Shown here one piece after another: positions 5,491-6,252 of a stretch of DNA of 6,252 nucleotides. Made by a program: the position numbers and the translations under genes. Numbering within the stretch: position 1 is the stretch's first letter; each line of letters begins with the position of its first letter. The stretch covers positions 1 through 6,252 of the forward strand of contig JALUMZ010000296.1 of the NCBI GenBank assembly GCA_027055635.1, given 5' to 3'. Source of the DNA: Campylobacteraceae bacterium. Lineage in GTDB: Bacteria > Campylobacterota > Campylobacteria > Campylobacterales > Sulfurospirillaceae. Under the pieces are notes generated by a model. That model made no database searches and was not told the DNA's origin. It saw nothing but the letters and a program-made list of their open reading frames with translations.

Positions 5491-6235
5491 AAAGATAATC
5501 TATAGTGATGAGGATCACAAATGTATAGTTTTTAGTTTTGATAATGAAGAGGTAAACGAGAGCTTCTTGGCAGTAAATCAATACCTAATCGTCCATAAAA
5601 ATTCAGCAATTTTAATCGATCCGGGAAGTGAAGCCGTATATGATGAAGTATATGATGCAGTTTGCAAATATATCGACATAAAAAACCTACAATATATATT
5701 TTATTCACATCAAGACCCTGATGTCGCCGGATCTATAGCCAAGTGGTCAGTAAGTTGCGGTGCAAAACAGATAGTTTCAAAGCAGTGGGTTAGATTTATG
5801 AGCCATTATGGCTTAATGAACTTCAACAGAATTATTCCGCTTGACGACAAAGGAGCAACAATTCATTTTGGAGAGCACTATTTACAGTTTATCCCTGCAC
5901 ATTTTTTGCATAGTCCCGGCAATTTTTCACTATATGATAGCTACTCAAAGACTCTTTTTAGCGGTGATATAGGAGCTAGTATCACTTTTGAGTATGGAGC
6001 TAGAGCAGAAGATGTAAAGTTTGAAGATATCAAAGATTCACTAGAGGGCTTTCATAAAAGATATATGGCAGGAAACAGATTTTGTAAAGCATGGGTTAAA
6101 GAGGTTAGAAAATATGACATTGAGACTATGGCACCTCAGCACGGTTCCACACTAAAAGGGGATAATTACAGACAATTTCTATCTTGGTTTGAGAACCTAG
6201 AGTGCGGTGGTGACCTTATAGAGAGTATATATTGA
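5480..6235 (+). CDS. ODP-type diiron metallo-beta-lactamase-fold protein (putative O2/redox sensor)
   Basis: The 251-residue protein equals the diiron domain of flavodiiron proteins without flavodoxin or rubredoxin. Metal-ligand candidates are H77-x-D79-x-D81 (SHQDPDVAGS), H144 (AHFLHSPGNFS, aligned with the HWPD of flavodiiron enzymes), D163 (FSGDIGAS) and H221 (APQHGST), a full set for two irons. The first motif is HxDxD followed by valine, where classical flavodiiron proteins have HxExDH. Without a flavin domain, catalytic O2 or NO reduction would need another electron donor. Stand-alone ODP proteins are known as oxygen/Fe(II) sensors for chemotaxis in spirochaetes, so sensing is the favoured role. 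The ATG at 5480 has AAAGGG 7 nt upstream and lies inside the 3' end of the response-regulator gene. The stop overlaps the next ATG by one base. No signal peptide is seen, so the protein is cytosolic. Confidence 0.88.
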   Translation: MQNEKIIYSDEDHKCIVFSFDNEEVNESFLAVNQYLIVHKNSAILIDPGSEAVYDEVYDAVCKYIDIKNLQYIFYSHQDPDVAGSIAKWSVSCGAKQIVSKQWVRFMSHYGLMNFNRIIPLDDKGATIHFGEHYLQFIPAHFLHSPGNFSLYDSYSKTLFSGDIGASITFEYGARAEDVKFEDIKDSLEGFHKRYMAGNRFCKAWVKEVRKYDIETMAPQHGSTLKGDNYRQFLSWFENLECGGDLIESIY

Positions 6236-6252
6236 TGAAAAGCAGATATGTA
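6235..6252 (+). CDS. Start of a third operon gene (cut by window edge)
   Basis: ATG at 6235-6237 shares its A with the TGA stop of the ODP gene (TGATG) and continues as MKSRYV to the window end. The 1-bp overlap strongly suggests a translationally coupled third member of the receiver-PAS-PilZ/ODP operon. Six residues are too few to recognise a family. Confidence 0.55.

Noticed and set aside
5480..6235. True beta-lactamase or zinc hydrolase
   Set aside because: The HxHxDH zinc motif is replaced by HxDxD, and the HSPG and GD blocks match flavodiiron-type proteins.

Overview
The window is AT-rich, with many AGA arginine and ATA isoleucine codons and mostly AAGGA-type ribosome binding sites. Its gene content and protein style suggest a Campylobacterota bacterium, probably a free-living Sulfurimonas- or Sulfuricurvum-like organism. 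This placement is an inference from composition and protein families; no rRNA or other taxonomic marker is present.

Layout. At the left edge, on the minus strand, are the first ~25 codons of an FTR1-type iron permease carrying its R-E-x-x-E motif. It is preceded by a strong Fur-box-like array (90-122). Bases 203-256 form a perfect 54-bp palindrome with 27-bp arms and no spacer. It lies at the predicted transcription start of the next gene, a cysteine-rich CopZ N-terminal-type (zinc plus [2Fe-2S]) protein (311-793, +). The true start of that gene is doubtful: the only good ribosome binding site points to an in-frame ATA codon at 275. Its stop codon directly abuts, tail to tail, the stop of a serine-dependent glutaminase (glsA, 794-1714, -). 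Upstream of glsA in the same direction is an AraC-family regulator with a GyrI-like ligand domain (1779-2630, -). Divergent from it across 96 bp is a fold-type I PLP aminotransferase (2727-3899, +).

The right third is the most interesting part. It holds a tightly packed plus-strand operon: a receiver-PAS-PilZ response regulator (3976-5490), an ODP-type diiron metallo-beta-lactamase-fold protein (5480-6235, overlapping by 11 bp), and a third gene that starts by a 1-bp overlap at 6235 and leaves the window after six codons. Stand-alone ODP proteins can act as oxygen or iron sensors. Overlap with a receiver/PilZ protein therefore suggests an oxygen- or redox-sensing signalling module, possibly tied to c-di-GMP, although the PilZ RxxxR motif is degenerate here.

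Glutaminase (glutamine to glutamate) and the aminotransferase (which commonly uses glutamate or 2-oxoglutarate) may form a small amino-acid nitrogen module with the AraC/GyrI regulator between them. This is inferred from position only. No tRNA, rRNA, CRISPR array or insertion sequence was seen, and no stretch over 300 bp lacks a gene.
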